Shown piece after piece: positions 33,596-46,335 of a DNA stretch of 64,000 nucleotides. The translations under genes and the position numbers were made by a program. The notes below the pieces were generated by a model. It did no database searches. It worked only from the letters and a program-made list of their open reading frames with translations, and was not told the origin of the DNA. Positions within the stretch are counted from its first letter, which is position 1. Each line of letters opens with the position of its first letter. The DNA comes from Cladochytrium replicatum (lineage: Eukaryota > Chytridiomycota > Chytridiomycetes > Cladochytriales > Cladochytriaceae): the NCBI GenBank assembly GCA_025526935.1, contig JAHLKD010000076.1:1-64000 (forward strand). The letters are read 5' to 3'.

Positions 33596-36500
33596 CTAAA
33601 CGAAAGTAACAGCTGGCAGTAACAGCTCCTGCTTGGCGTAAACCTTCGCGCTCTCATCAGATGCTCGGGAAAAGTAAAATCGGAACTTAACATGGTAGGT
33701 TTCATTTCTGCCGACAATCGAAGCGGATCCTGTTCGAGCGTCAACGTACGCACCATTCCAGGTTCCAAATAGAATGTAGAACGGCGCTGCGCTATTTGCA
33801 CTTCGCCCAATATCCGTGCCCGTAAACTCAGCAATGGTGCCAAGAACAATGTTCCTAGAATCCAACAATAACCCTTCCAGATTACCAGAGACCACTGTGC
33901 GGACAGCAGCGGAGAGCCCTGAGGTCGAAGCAAGATTGACTGTAATATTATCCGTGTACGACTGCCCATCAATCACCCACGCGGGAGACGGTGGTGAATT
34001 GGGACTGCCAACTGGAATGGTCTCGAAAGGAAGCAGATCCGAGCGGTCACCCACAAGACCGGTGTATGGGACGTTTATTTCGTTGGAACCATCGTCGTAC
34101 AGTGCTTTGATGTAACCCGAGACGAGAAACACGTCGTGGTTCGATTTCGCCTGGCTTAACGCTTCGACATCTGGAACGAACGTAACTGTGATATTTGCCG
34201 TTGCACCGGAGAGAATTTGAATTGGAAAGGATTCCGATGTTCCACTCCCGAAATTCGAACTACCAGTGGTGTTTGTGTATGCATAAGCGTTCGTGGTGAT
34301 CCGAACACTTGACGATCCAGAGTGACTTAAGATCACGCGAACCGGAACCTCGTCGTAGTTCTTCAGAGCCAGAATGTGTGTCTCAGGAGCATTGAAATTG
34401 GCTAGCGCAAACCGACTGGGTGAAGATGCCAAGCGTACCAAGAAAAGCCGATCCGCTTGAATGATCCCCGCTCCTTGGTGTACGTTCGAGTCAGGAATCT
34501 CAGCATTGTTTGAAATAGCAACAAGTGACTTTCCGGCGTTCATAATTCGGCCTTTTAGGTGCTCGGGATCGTCTTTAAACAATTCGGCGAGTAGATCATT
34601 CCCGGTTTGGCGCTTGAAATGTTCTCTGCGAGAAAAAGAATACTTCTTAAGCTGGTTTGAGTACTGCTTGTACAAAGCAAGAACACCCGCGAGCTGATCA
34701 TTAGAAGGAGAGCATGCATTCAGCGGAAGAATTGTGTGTTTTGCAATTGCAACAGACGTACATAAGGAGCTGACATCGAAGTTCCCTGAAGAATGGCAAA
34801 CCCACCTAGATCCAACGGATAGGTGGACAAAATTTTCGCACCAGGTGCAGCAATCTCTGGCTTGAAGTCAAGATCTGGACCAAGTCCCCACGAAGAGAAG
34901 TCAGTGATTCGCACTGGCACGGAAACGGACGTGCTATCCTCAGTGTCGAAGGCAATGGTGCTATTTCCTCCTGACTGCAATAAGAAGCTTGCAAGGGCAG
35001 CACCTTCTTCAGCTTGCATAACGTACAGTGGAATGGAAACATTCAGAGCAGGATCGACCAATCTGTTTCCCAACACTGGGAGTGCACTAATTCCATCTGA
35101 AGACGCTAATTTAGCCTTCCGTTACTTTTACATCATTATTCTCATGATACATACGGTTATAGACGATGATTGCAGTAGCTCCTGCGGCATTTGCCGCTTT
35201 GAGTTTGTCATCGAAAGGGCAAGTACCTCGTCGCACCAGCAGAATCTTCCCACGAGCGCCAACGTGCAGTCCTGGTGCATCTGGAGTATCAGGACAACCA
35301 TCTGCACCAGCTGGAGGGCCGACTGGTGGTGCAGCCATCAAGTTCAGAACGATCTCAGTGTTGTTGAGTGAGGAAAACACTGGAGTGTCATCATAAAGGA
35401 TGATGCTGTATCGGTTTCCGCCTACTGTAATTTCCCGCGTGCGAGTAGCGTCGACCAAAGTCGTTGCTGCAACCGATATCGCTCGCCGAGACACTGCTGG
35501 GCCGCCAACCTGCCAAATTCCTTCCGCTTCAAGATGACGTGAATATGATGGAAGAAAATTGTCGCTAAATATCTCAACTAACCTCCAGCGTTTCCGGCGG
35601 ATATTGCGAACACGATCTTGCCAGTTGAAATGAGCTTGCTGACCAGTTCTTCAGCTGGGCCATCTGGGAATCCAGAGTTTCCTGCCAAGCTCATGTTAAC
35701 GATGTCCATGCCATCGTCGTATGCTCTCTGAATGGCTTCCATGTATTGCGAGTAATAGCTCGCTCCGCGGCAAGGGAATATGCGGTAGGCTCCAAAAACA
35801 ACATCTGGAGCCACTCCCGTGAAGATTTTCCCAGAAGTCGAGTTTGCTCCAATGATACCAGCGACATGCGTTCCTAGGTTGAAAGTCAGAGAAAGTTTCC
35901 AATCTTGTTCTCTCGTCTCACCATGGCCACCGCATTTGTCCAGCGGATCAGGGTCTGCGTGATTCACTTACATTAGAAGATGACATCAAGGCAGCCTTAA
36001 CATTGCTCTCACCAGATATTCCGGCATCACCATCGTCACCAACAAAATCGTATCCATACGCAACTCTAGCACACGGAAAGCTTGTACAACCACCCAAAGC
36101 AGGATGGCGCCAGTCTACTCCAGAGTCAACAAATCCGACCTTGACGCCCTTTCCAGTCAACCCAAGCTGGTCTCGGACTTTGAAGACTCCTGTCAGTCTA
36201 TGCGAGCTGCTCATGTCGCCTTCGTGGTCATCCATCTCAAGTTCCGAGATTGCAGTTCCTTTCGGCGGTCGAGGAAGTTCCTTGTCTTCAAATACACCAA
36301 GCACACCAGCGGTTTTCGTCAGAGCATCAATCGCATCAACTGAATCAACTGTAGTCTTAAAATAGTTAATCATGGGCAAAACTTAGATGCCCGAAGACGT
36401 ACTATGGCGGCGCTAAAATCAACTTCAGGAATGTCGATCCACTTCATGGAAGCCCTTGATTTGCCCGACAATGGAAGAGCGACCCGTCCAGCCTTGTGTG

Positions 36501-36630
36501 CAGCTGAATCGACACGGACAATGATTCGTAATGATTGCCCAACAACTCTGGCCGCGCTAACTCCTGTCGCGACGTAGCCATAGTTTGTTATGACGACAAA
36601 AAGCAGAACAGCAGAAAGGTTGATGAGCAT
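33596..36630 (-). CDS. Secreted subtilisin-like serine protease (S8) with protease-associated domain
   Basis: Seven exons: 36630-36403, 36355-36013, 35954-35922, 35873-35583, 35526-35155, 35096-34762, 34693-33596. All are GT-AG with consistent phases; one exon is only 33 nt. About 899 residues. Signal peptide MLINLSAVLLFVVITNYG, then a propeptide-like region, catalytic Asp about 153 (VGFVDSGVDWRHPALGG), His about 204 (GGHGTHVAGIIGA), oxyanion Asn in FAISAGNAG, an inserted PA domain between His and Ser (RRGTCPFDDKLKAANAAGA), and Ser about 529 (QGTSMSAPY). A C-terminal ~365 residue Fn3-like region follows. This is the layout of Vpr/minor extracellular proteases used for extracellular protein degradation. 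All catalytic residues are present. Confidence 0.9.
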
Positions 36631-38084
36631 CCCGTCCACCGTTTGTGGGCAGTGGAAGTGGTTTAAATTTTCTCAAAGCAATCTTTTATCATTTCATGAG
36701 GCAGATTCGCCCCTATTTTTGCTGATCACATTATTATCAATTACTCCGATCCAGTTATGTATTTTGATATCTGCAAAGTGCATTCTGCCACGCTGTAGGT
36801 CGAACTAGCTTGTCCCGATATCATCATCTGCTTGTTCCTTTTGATTGCGGCGTCGAATGCCTTGACCACGATGTTGAATGTTATTTCGTTTCACTCCTTA
36901 AGACCTCAGATCTTTGCAACATTGACAAGTCCAGTTTTGTAACCTGCGCTCGACAAACAGGTTATTCAAGCTGTGAAAATGAAGAAACTGAATCACCAAG
37001 TGAAATGTCTCACCCTAAGTCAAGCTCCAAATCTGCATGGTTACCAAGAAACCAATCGCGGCAGCGACAAGTATGCTTCAAGCTCCCAAACACTGCAGTT
37101 AGCCCCACAGACGTTTTTTGTATATCTCTGATGTCATTGAAAAAGTCCAACTGTCAACGGGCTCAATATGTTCAGTTTCAAAGTTTGGGGCATGAAGAGT
37201 TAGTTTAGAGAACCATATGATTCCAGAGACAGAAACAATAGACAATTCCAAGACAGGGGAGGTCATCGGGTTGCCGAAAAAGGATCTGTTCCCTTCGCCA
37301 AACAAGAGAAAAATGATCTTTCCATGCCAAATTCTGGATTCATGTCCTCTGGTGAGGAAAGCGGAAATATTTGATACGGGATAATTTTTACTCCTTGACA
37401 TTCCGAAAGTGTGCAAGAGCTCTCCGATACTTTTGGAGCTTCCACTGTTGTTGATGACAGTACAGTGGTGCGGTCATCAAGGCCCATGATCAGCTTTAAA
37501 GTAATCCTGCCACCCGGAAACTTTCAGATCAAGAAGCTTCTTACAGAGTTACGACCAACAAGCAATTCGAAACTATTCGCGGTCCGCTTTGACCGGAAGC
37601 TTCTTGTTACTACAAATTTGCGTGAGTTAGATCTGAGAGTGAAACCTCAAACAGATGTTATCGAAAATTAGACCCCCTGATATCAGTGCCGGAAATGTTA
37701 TTGAAAGCCGGGAACGATTCTCAAAGCTCCAGTTGAATGGAAGCATGTCAGATCTACAGCTGTTCGATAATAGAAAGCAGTTTTCTTCGTCCAATCGCAA
37801 TATGATAGACGATCGCTCCTGAGCAACCATGTCGCTTAGGTGAGCACGTACAAACTTGTTCCAGGTTTTATTTCCTTTAGTGAGTTTGAAGGGGGTTGGC
37901 ATAACGCTTAGGTGAATGCGACGATTAAGAGTTCAAACTCAGTTTGTAAAGAGGAGGAGCAAACACAAAATGGATTGTTTGAGTGGCTCAGGTTGGGCGA
38001 GCCTCAATTGAAGGATTAGAAGCAATTGCTGTTGCAACGTGCTCGGCAGCTATCAGTTCGATTGTGAAGCCCGAAACAATTTGG
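36631..38084. other. Intergenic, 1.45 kb, no gene recognised
   Basis: Open frames up to about 130 codons on both strands (36810-37208 plus, 37099-37416 minus, 37411-37671 plus, 37627-37902 minus). None has splice-supported extensions or familiar motifs, and the base composition is more AT-rich than in the flanking genes. It may hold unrecognised remains. Confidence 0.35.
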
Positions 38085-40460
38085 TCATTGTATCTTATTC
38101 ACAAGCCCATTCAAGCAACTTGTTAATGCAGAAATGGGTGATTCAAACTTAGCTCCGTTCAGCGCATCCTTCCAGTACTCCCTCCCAATCTCCAGGTAGG
38201 TCTTCCTCGCCAACTCGACACTCCTCGACGACCTCGCGCTCTCAAGCCCCCTCCTCACCCTCTCCTTCAACGCCGCAAGCGTGCCCACGTTCTCTTCTAC
38301 CGCATCCAGCAGCTTCTGTTTGACTTCGCCCACATTGCTGCTCCCGAGCTCTGAGATCCATCGACGCACTTTCTCCACGACAAGCTTGACGTTGGAGTGT
38401 ACGAATACGTCGGGCTGCTGCTCCATGTAGTTGAACACGTACTCGTCGGCGTCGAGGAGCACAAAGCGGTGGCGGAAGATCTCGATCGTTGTGCCGACGA
38501 AGAGGTCTGGGGCGTCGTAGTAGGACGGTCCGTTGGGCGACGAGAGAGATGAGCCGGGCTTTGGGACACGGGTGCGCTCCATGAACTTCCCACCAAGTGT
38601 ACCAGCGTTGCTAAAACGAGTGTTCGTACTCTTGGTGTGTGAAAATTTAGGTGCGTTACATACCGTTGCGGTAGCTCGTAAATCGTCATCATATCATCAG
38701 CAAGCCGGTGACTGATAACAAATCTGCGATCCTTGTCTTCCTTGCGCTTTGATTCCTGCGATTTGAAAGTAAAGGCACTCAACCCGATAGTAATTCAAGC
38801 TCATATCATGCGAGCAACAAATCTGAGGACTTTGTGCTCGTTCTCCAACATCTTGATAAAGTCTTTCTTCGGCGGCTTCAGCACCAAGCACTTGCAACTT
38901 CCCAGCGAATCCTCAACCGAACCGAAGCCGTTGTAAGGTGGCATTTCCTGCATTTTGACGGATTTCCATTGTTTTTAGCATGGAAAACCAGATCTCCTCG
39001 CTTATCTTTTTTGTTTTGGTAATTCCATACATGCTCGTGAAAGCGGAACCATTCTTCTAATCCAACGGCATCTCGTTTGATATCCTTCATATTCAACCCA
39101 AGTCGCTCTTCGTAAAACGTTGCGGTGTACTCGTCGCAATCTCGACTGTGGAGAATGAGCAGTTAATGAAGCTCAATACTCCCAATGCCATCTCTACATC
39201 AGAAATTTTCGTCCGAGAACATTGATGACGCTCCCAATACGGAAATCCTTCCATGTGTACTTGGCGGTATCATTAATGGCTTTTAAAATAAGTACTGTGT
39301 GATGAAACGATTCTCGGTCTACCTGGTAAGTCTATAAAAGCCTTAGGTAGCTGCTGCCTTCGCAATAGAATGGGGAACGGGTCCCGGCCGTTGTTTGGCT
39401 TCTGGATCTCGCGAACCTCTACACAGTCATCGACAAGATAGTAATGCATAACCTAGACAATGAATTGATATTTTTAGCTGTTATATATGATCAGAGTTCT
39501 GCACCTACAAACTCTCTGACCTCTCCAAACATTGAGTCGCGATCGTCCCAAATACAATAGAACTCAAAACTTTCCGGTCGTTCTCCAAGAACTTCTTCAG
39601 CTTGTCGTCTTTCTCCGTCACAAGGTGGGGGTTGCCGGTTACGGTGAACCTGATATGGATCGGACGGCATTTTCTGCGGAGGATTGAGATTGATCCCCTC
39701 TGTTTCACGCATATAGTACTGAACCAAGGCCGGTTATAGAATCGATCAAGTCAACATAATTTCGTTTTGGAATACTGACCTCTGTAAACTTGTCACAACT
39801 GACATTGTGGAACGTTTTTCCGTAGAACGTAATCAGTATGTCCAGGTTAAGATCCTTCACGGTGTAGAGCTCTGTTGAATTCTTTGGCAATCGCTGTCGT
39901 TTGATCAGCGCTCCTTGTGGGATACAAGAATTTTCCACGGGCGACTCGACAACAGCGATCGAGTCATCTTCGACGTAGTAGTAGATTCTGACCTTACGAA
40001 GGTGGTGCTGCTCGGTAGATTCGTGGACAGTTTGCTTAAAGTACGCATCAAAACGAAGCACCTGCAAAGGAATCAAAGTTGGCAGACTGAAGCGGCACAG
40101 ACAAATCAGAATAGCACATACAACTTTATCGAATGCGACATGAGCCGGAACGAATCTAGGCTTCATGGGTTTTGTGTGAAACTGCTTGTCACCGTATGTG
40201 ATCCTCGGATCTTCTCCTGCAGCCTTAACCAATTGTTCGGGGCTGGGGAGTCTGGCATGTTCGATGAAGTCCAAACCGATACCCAGGGTGGGCTGAAACT
40301 GGACTGCGTACCCATTCAAGTAATTCAATGTGTGAGCCTTCCGATAGTCGGTTTTCTATCTCATCGTAAGAATGCGATACTGGTGAGGTTGGTAAGATCT
40401 CACCGTGACATCTGTGAATGTGTTGCCAGGCAAGAACGGAATTGTTTCGTGGATGAACAT
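38085..40460 (-). CDS. EFHC1: EFHC1/Rib72-type axonemal microtubule inner protein (three DM10 domains)
   Basis: Ten exons: 40460-40404, 40337-40122, 40061-39780, 39718-39509, 39452-39323, 39279-39198, 39145-39031, 38947-38819, 38755-38664, 38610-38085; about 612 residues (human EFHC1 640). Hallmarks: [189 protein letters not shown], and the third DM10 end [25 protein letters not shown]. The family binds inside the A-tubule of flagellar doublets, hence a zoosporic organism. Exon 4 reads in two frames unless a base is removed at G5 (39627-39631) and one added at A4 (39566-39569). The donor after exon 8 (GTTGCT) is weak. Confidence 0.92.
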
Positions 40461-40848
40461 CAGTGATCCGGGCTGGATCGAGTCATAGTCAACGGCTCCC
40501 GATCTCGAGTCCGCCTGATTCGCCGCACACTCAGAGGATGAAACTTAAATTTACGCTACAGATAACAGCTTGTCCTCTTTATCGTTTATTGCATTCCAAA
40601 GCGCTAGATAGATCTCTATCCACATTATTGATAACTTTTCTATTTTCTTTCCACTTTTCATGACTTATAAATTTCTTCATCCTTCCCACCACACCAACGA
40701 ACGTCAAAACCTTGTGATCTCAAACAAATTTCTATCAACTCATGGTGAGCGCTGCATTCTGGCTGAGGGCGAGGGGGGAGGTGTGGGGGTGAAATAACTA
40801 GATTTCGAACATACCGCCCACAACGACTTGTCTTTCTCTCAGACATCA
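40461..40848. other. Divergent intergenic region, EFHC1 / aspartyl aminopeptidase
   Basis: Bidirectional promoter region. ATGGTGAGCG at 40742 could be a 5' exon and donor for the aminopeptidase gene, with an acceptor at TTCTCTCAG just before 40842. This is not required for the model given. Confidence 0.4.
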
Positions 40849-43173
40849 ATGACTTCCTCTCGACTATTCACACTCATGTCCCACTTCTCTCCACATTCTT
40901 ATCCCGCATTCGCACCCATTCGCTTCGCTTCGATGTCGATTTCATCTCCGTTCTACAAGTCTGCTACAGACTTTCTCGATTTCGTGGATGCGTCTCCGAG
41001 CCCTTTCCACGCGGTCGAAGAGTCCCGAAGTGAGACTGGCCCCTATTCCATAATTTCGATCTGGCTGATGATGTTGTGAAACAAAGAGAGACTTCTGTCG
41101 GCTGGATTCACAGAGCTTCGTGAGCGCGATTCGTGGTCCCTCGTGCCCGGTGGAAAATACTTTTTCACCAGAAACAAGAGTTCGATCACTGCTTTTGCGG
41201 TTGGTGGGAAGTACGCCCACGGAAATGGATTCTCGATCGTTGGCGCGCATACCGACTCTCCTTGCTTGAAGGTGCCACGAACCGACCAGTTCACCATTTG
41301 AATTGATTATAATTTGTTCGAACAGGTGAAGCCCAGGTCGAAGAAGGAGAAGTCTGGATACCTCCAAGTCGGTGTCGAGCTCTACGGTGGCGGTCTCTGG
41401 AACACCTGGTTCGACCGTGATCTCGGGTAAAAACACTCATCTCAAATTAAGTGCTTGAATGATCTCATCCTGTTTCATTTAGTATCGCTGGCCGCGTCGT
41501 CATTCAAAACGGTGACAAGTTTGAGCACCGTCTCGTCCGCATCGATGAACCCATCCTCCGCATCCCGACTTTGGCGATCCACTTGGACCGCACTGTCATT
41601 TCGGATGGGTTCAAATTCAACACCGAAGTGCACCTCACGCCGATATTGTGTTCCTCTGCCAAGGCTGGGTGAGTCTTCAGCGTAATTGCGAGCGATCAGA
41701 AGTAACTCTGTAGTATCAGTTTGACTGGGGACGTTCCGAAGACAGAGGGGGCAGAAGAGAAACACCAGCCTTTGCTTCTCAAGGCTCTTGCAAAGGAGTT
41801 ATCGGTTAATGGTAATGAAAAGTGGGTATGACGCTGGCCTTTGATTCGACTGATGAAGAAATTCTTGTTTCACCAAGCTCTCGAGATCGGAGACTTTGAG
41901 CTCTGCCTCTTCGACACCCAGCCTTCCCGTATCGGCGGTCTTCTGAACGAGTACATCTTCTCACCCCGTTTGGACAACCTGAACTCCTCCTATTGTGCTC
42001 TGACCGTACGGGAGCGCCCACGTCCTTTCTCAGCAACAATTGATCGCTATTTGTCTAGGGCTTGATCAACGCTGGCGATCTGGAGAACGACACCAAGGTC
42101 CGCATGGTGTCGCTCTTTGACAACGAGGAAGTCGGTTCAGTCAGCGCTTACGGCGCAGACTCGGATCTCCTCTTGAAAGCCATCCGCCGCATCCAGGAGG
42201 AGGTTGCGGCACCAGGAAGTGCCAAGGTGAGTGAAATTTAGCCCAAGACAACCCCAATTCCAGTTTTCTTGGTGAAGATTTTGAAACTTGCGTTCTTCTT
42301 GCAAAAATTGTGCGGTTCTTCAAGACACCATGTCTGAGCTCTGACATTGAGCCCGAGTGGGTTATTGTATCCTCGGATCGTGCCACAGTTAGTTTTCCAT
42401 CCCGTTTAGTCTTCCTCACTCCCAGCAACGTACTAATCTCAATTTCCCTTTAGGCATCCTTCGAAAGGGCTCTTGCTCAGTCGTACTTGATCTCTGCAGG
42501 TGAGAGTCTGAATCCTTGCATTAAACCTCAATTTGCTTATGGGATGTTTCTTAAGATATGGCACACGCTGTTCACCCTAACTACGCCGAAAAGTTTGAAG
42601 AGGTAGGATCACCTTTTGTTCTCCTTCATTGAATGTTATTTATCTTGAACTTTTAATTTTAGAACCACCGGCCGCAGATGAACAAGGGCGTGGTCATCAA
42701 GCAGAACGCAAACCAGAGGTATGCGACGACTGCGGTGACCACGTTCCTTCTTCGCGAGGTGGCGAAAGTCCGCAACGTCCCTCTCCAAGAGTTTGTGGTA
42801 TGCTGGTCATATCTCTTTTGTCATTGAGCTCAATCAACGCCTTCTAATCCAGGTTCGTAACGACTCTCCTTGTGGAAGCACGATTGGACCGATGCTTTCC
42901 GCAAAGTTGGGCATTCGCACCATTGGTATGGTGTCGAATGGGCAACAAATTGGAAATTCGCTGAATTCTTTGTTAGATGTGGGCAACCCCCAGTTAAGCA
43001 TGCACTCCATCCGTGAAACATGCGGAACAGACGACGTCAAGCACGCGACAGACTTGTTCCAGGTATCTTATAGTCGAAGCGACATACATTTTGCCAAAAC
43101 TGATACACAATTACTTACATAGTCCTTCTTCGAGCACTTCCACACCATCGATGCCAAACTTTCGGTTGATTAA
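40849..43173 (+). CDS. DNPEP: M18 aspartyl aminopeptidase
   Basis: Thirteen short exons: 40849-41029, 41087-41271, 41326-41426, 41483-41668, 41714-41811, 41878-42005, 42059-42226, 42454-42499, 42556-42602, 42663-42797, 42853-42925, 42977-43062, 43123-43173; about 494 residues, the usual size. Motifs: [35 protein letters not shown] (first zinc His), [59 protein letters not shown] (catalytic Glu pair and bridging Asp), [35 protein letters not shown] (last His). It removes N-terminal Asp/Glu from peptides; related yeast enzymes are cytosolic or vacuolar. The first ~35 residues are Ser/Phe-rich and could be a targeting sequence. All metal ligands are present. Confidence 0.93.
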
Positions 43174-44314
43174 GAGGGGGAGAGTTCAGGACATTTCAAT
43201 CGATCATCGCACTTTCCTCATGAAAGCCATGGATTTGCAGGCGGCACTGGTTTTACAAAAGAAAATATCAACATTTGAGATAGACACTTTTTGTGTATAT
43301 TACTGTGGTCCATTCCCTTCAAGGACCTTCCGGTCCGATCCTGCCATTCCGTCAAGCGCTACGAATTCTTACCGGTCGGTGTTTCTGGATCTAGCGGTAA
43401 AGATTGATAGTCTAAACTGCTTCCAAGTCGTTCCTGCACGAAAGTGAGTAGTCACCTTTTGGAGAACTTGTAAACTGGACATGGGGTTTGACGTATTTAA
43501 AAATGTTGATTGCACAGGGACGGGAATTGAAAACGAGTTTGCAAAATTTGAAACTACACCTCCAGAATGATACTTCTGGCTGATATCCGAAATTTTTTTC
43601 CTTGTTAAATCATCGTCTCGCTACCCAGGATCATGACGAAAACTAATTTTCGATATCCCCGTCTATGTCTTTGTGGGCCAAGTCAATGACCACACTTTGA
43701 TCCGCACATTCAGGCTCGCACTTCAAAAGAATTGCACAAGCGCTTGTTCACCATCGCTTTGATGGGTTTTTGCCGATTACAAGTACAAATTACCAAGCAC
43801 TCTCTAACACACCAGCACCTGGCTGCATGTGTTTGCGACATGACGACAGTTTACGGCACTTCGGTGATTTCGGTAGTTGTCATGCGGCGGGGATAATACA
43901 GCATCGTCAAGTCACACAAAGAAGATTGTTTGTTGATTTTAGACGATTGATTCCCACAAATATTGATTGTTGGTGTAATCTTGCTGTCAATATTCATGTT
44001 ATTAAACCGTTGGTAAGTGTAACCGCCGAGAAATTTGTGTTTGGTGGTGTTAAAGGAACCACCAAACAAGGTTCTACCAAAAAAAACAAAATACGAAAAC
44101 TAGGCGTGGTGTTAAAGGAACACCACCAAACAAGGTTCTACCAAAAAAAAACAAAATACGAAAACTAGGCGTAAGAAGAATGCAATGCCGAAAAGGAACG
44201 ATTGCTTGAACATGTCAATACAAGCGCAATTGTCTTCAAGAACTGTCTCAAAAAATACAAAGGCAAAACCAGCTTCGGTCAATCCAACAGCAAAAGCAGA
44301 TTCCGGTTTCCTTT
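43174..44314. other. Intergenic with a two-copy tandem repeat
   Basis: No gene recognised. 44050-44172 holds a ~62 bp tandem duplication (AAAGGAACCACCAAACAAGG, TTCTACC, A8, AAATACGAAAACTAGGCG, then again). Open frames at 43013-43447 and 43770-44168 lack familiar motifs. Confidence 0.5.
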
Positions 44315-45976
44315 TTACCACTCATCATCTTTTGGCGCACCGCTCCTACGCCTAGAGTCAAACGAATCATCTGTCTCCTCCGTACTCCTCGTCGCCGTCG
44401 ATCCACGACCACCCCTCGGCATACTACTCCAATACGGGCTCCCTGCGCCGTCGCCATTCCGCCCGAAACTATCCCGTCCCGTCCTGTCGAGCGTGCTCCT
44501 CGACAAGCTGCTCCAATATGAGCTCACTTCATCAACGTCGTCGTCTGCACTACGCCGTCGTGGCGTTATCGACTCCTGGTCTCCCGTCGACACCTTCGTC
44601 GCGCGAGGCGAGTCGTCCTGGTAGTAAAAGCTCAGTCGCGGCGACGACACAGCGGATCTCTGCTGGTTCAGCCTCTCTTCGCTCCTGATCACCGAGACGC
44701 GGTTCTGCCTCGCCTCTCCGCTCCGCGCCGTTTCTCCCGAGCTTTGTTGCGCAAGCGTTCGCGGCGTGCGGCCGGCGGAGGTGTAAATCGACGGGTAGCG
44801 CGTCGGGGCGTGGTTGGCGTACTCGGCGAGCGGGGAGAGTGAGGATGTTTGGTTCGAGTCGTTGCGGATGTGCGAGGTCGAATTTGTTTCGACGCTGCTC
44901 GCTTTCGGGATCACCTCGACGCTCATCCGGTCGTATAGCCTCTGCGCCGATCGGTTCGGAGTTCGGTTTGCGGAGTTCGGCGGTTGAGGTGGCCAGGATG
45001 CGGTTGGCATTGGGATGGGCGCGGGTGCGAGTTGGACCGGATACGGAATGGCGTAGGCTGACGCAGATGCGCTGTCTGGGGTTCTGGTGAATGCTGGGAA
45101 AGTGATGGGAACAAACGCAATGCTGTCGGTCCAGACAAGGCCGGGCGGGGTGGGATTGGCAACGTAGTTGACTGGGGTGTAACCCCTCGCAACGTAAGAA
45201 GAAGAAGTTCCAGTCATCTCGCTAGGCGACGATCTTCGAAGCAGACTCTTTTCGGATATGCTCATGGGACGGGTGCGCGCACTTGCCGGAACGGCCGGAT
45301 GTTTCTTGGACCATACTGCGAAGAAGGCGACGATGAGGACAACGGCGACAGCAGCGACGCCGATGGAGATGAAGCCGGCGAGTTGGCCCGAGTTTGTGAG
45401 CAATCCTCTCCCGTTCTGTTCAGCATCGACTGATGACGTGGTCGTTGACGCAGGAAGGGTCGGGAAGGAGGGGCCGAATCCTGCTATTGAATGGGCTGGG
45501 GATTCAGAGGATGTTGGCGGAGGGATGTCGAGAGAAACAAGGGCCAGGTGCTCGGTCGTTGTTGTGCTCGATTGTGGAGAGGTGGTTGTGATGGAGGTGA
45601 TGATTGCTGCAGATGTTGTAGTGGTAGTGATAGTCGTTGTTGTTGTGGATGAAGTGGTTCGCGTTGTTGATGACGGAGGTACTATACTTGTCAACGTTGC
45701 AGATGATATGGAAAGAATTGCCGAGGGGGCTCGAATGGATGATATTACAGCACCTGGAAGGGGTCCGGTTTCTTGCAGCACCGGCAAAGTCTCCCTCGAA
45801 TTTACAGTAGAGCGGCTGGCAAGTGTCGTGGAGCTGTCAGCAGCAATCTTCACAATCTTTTTGTCCTCAACTTCGGCAACTACGGCAGCAATAAATTCCA
45901 TCGAGTTTTCAAGAGCGGCAGCAGCATTTTTCGCCGTTTTGGGGTGTGGTTTCTTCTTTTGGCGCTTGGTGCCCAT
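44315..45976 (-). CDS. Mucin-like single-pass membrane protein
   Basis: Single exon, 553 residues from the ATG at 45976. A basic start (MGTKRQKKKPHPKTAKN) precedes a Ser/Thr-rich stalk of about 120 residues (SSTTRTTSSTTTTTITTTTT, TSPQSSTTTTEH), probably O-glycosylated. One membrane helix follows (FISIGVAAVAVVLIVAFFAV) with stop-transfer WSKKHP, then a long cytoplasmic tail rich in Ser, Pro and Arg with many potential phosphorylation sites (SISEKSLLRRSSPSEM, RRRSADDDVDEVSSYWSSLS). There is no obvious cleavable signal peptide, so a type III or reverse signal-anchor topology is possible. It resembles fungal Wsc/Mid-type surface sensors in layout but lacks a WSC domain; no family assigned. Confidence 0.65.
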   Translation of the reverse strand: MGTKRQKKKPHPKTAKNAAAALENSMEFIAAVVAEVEDKKIVKIAADSSTTLASRSTVNSRETLPVLQETGPLPGAVISSIRAPSAILSISSATLTSIVPPSSTTRTTSSTTTTTITTTTTSAAIITSITTTSPQSSTTTTEHLALVSLDIPPPTSSESPAHSIAGFGPSFPTLPASTTTSSVDAEQNGRGLLTNSGQLAGFISIGVAAVAVVLIVAFFAVWSKKHPAVPASARTRPMSISEKSLLRRSSPSEMTGTSSSYVARGYTPVNYVANPTPPGLVWTDSIAFVPITFPAFTRTPDSASASAYAIPYPVQLAPAPIPMPTASWPPQPPNSANRTPNRSAQRLYDRMSVEVIPKASSVETNSTSHIRNDSNQTSSLSPLAEYANHAPTRYPSIYTSAGRTPRTLAQQSSGETARSGEARQNRVSVIRSEERLNQQRSAVSSPRLSFYYQDDSPRATKVSTGDQESITPRRRSADDDVDEVSSYWSSLSRSTLDRTGRDSFGRNGDGAGSPYWSSMPRGGRGSTATRSTEETDDSFDSRRRSGAPKDDEW

Positions 45977-46335
45977 GACGATGTATCGAGAGTGCAGACG
46001 ATGGTTGCAACAATGCAATCTGAGCCCAGCAGGTGGAATTCAATGAGGACAGTCGCTGTGATACTAATACAGAACTTGCTCTCTCCAAGTTGTTCCAAGT
46101 TTAGAAGCGCAAACCAATGAATCAACAACGCAACAACGCTAAAATTAATTTGTTGCACCGCTGTGCACAAAGTGAGTGAGTTCGTGGCGTGGGAACGGGA
46201 CGCCGGTGGCTGTGTGGGACCCTTATTTTATGAGATTCACCTTCAGTATAACAAAATAGCAAGAATAAGAAAGAACCAATGGGCCCAAAAATGGTCTTGC
46301 TTTTCTTTTTATATTTATATACTGTAACTATTTTT
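45977..46335. other. Intergenic
   Basis: 5' flank of the mucin-like gene and the distal edge of retroelement array 2. No feature recognised. Confidence 0.4.

Noticed and set aside
35922-35971. Alternative subtilase exon end at 35972 with a GTAAGT donor
   Set aside because: It would leave a 17 nt intron before the next acceptor; using the GTGAGA donor after 36013 gives the expected DPDPLDKCGGHGTHVAG sequence and normal intron lengths.
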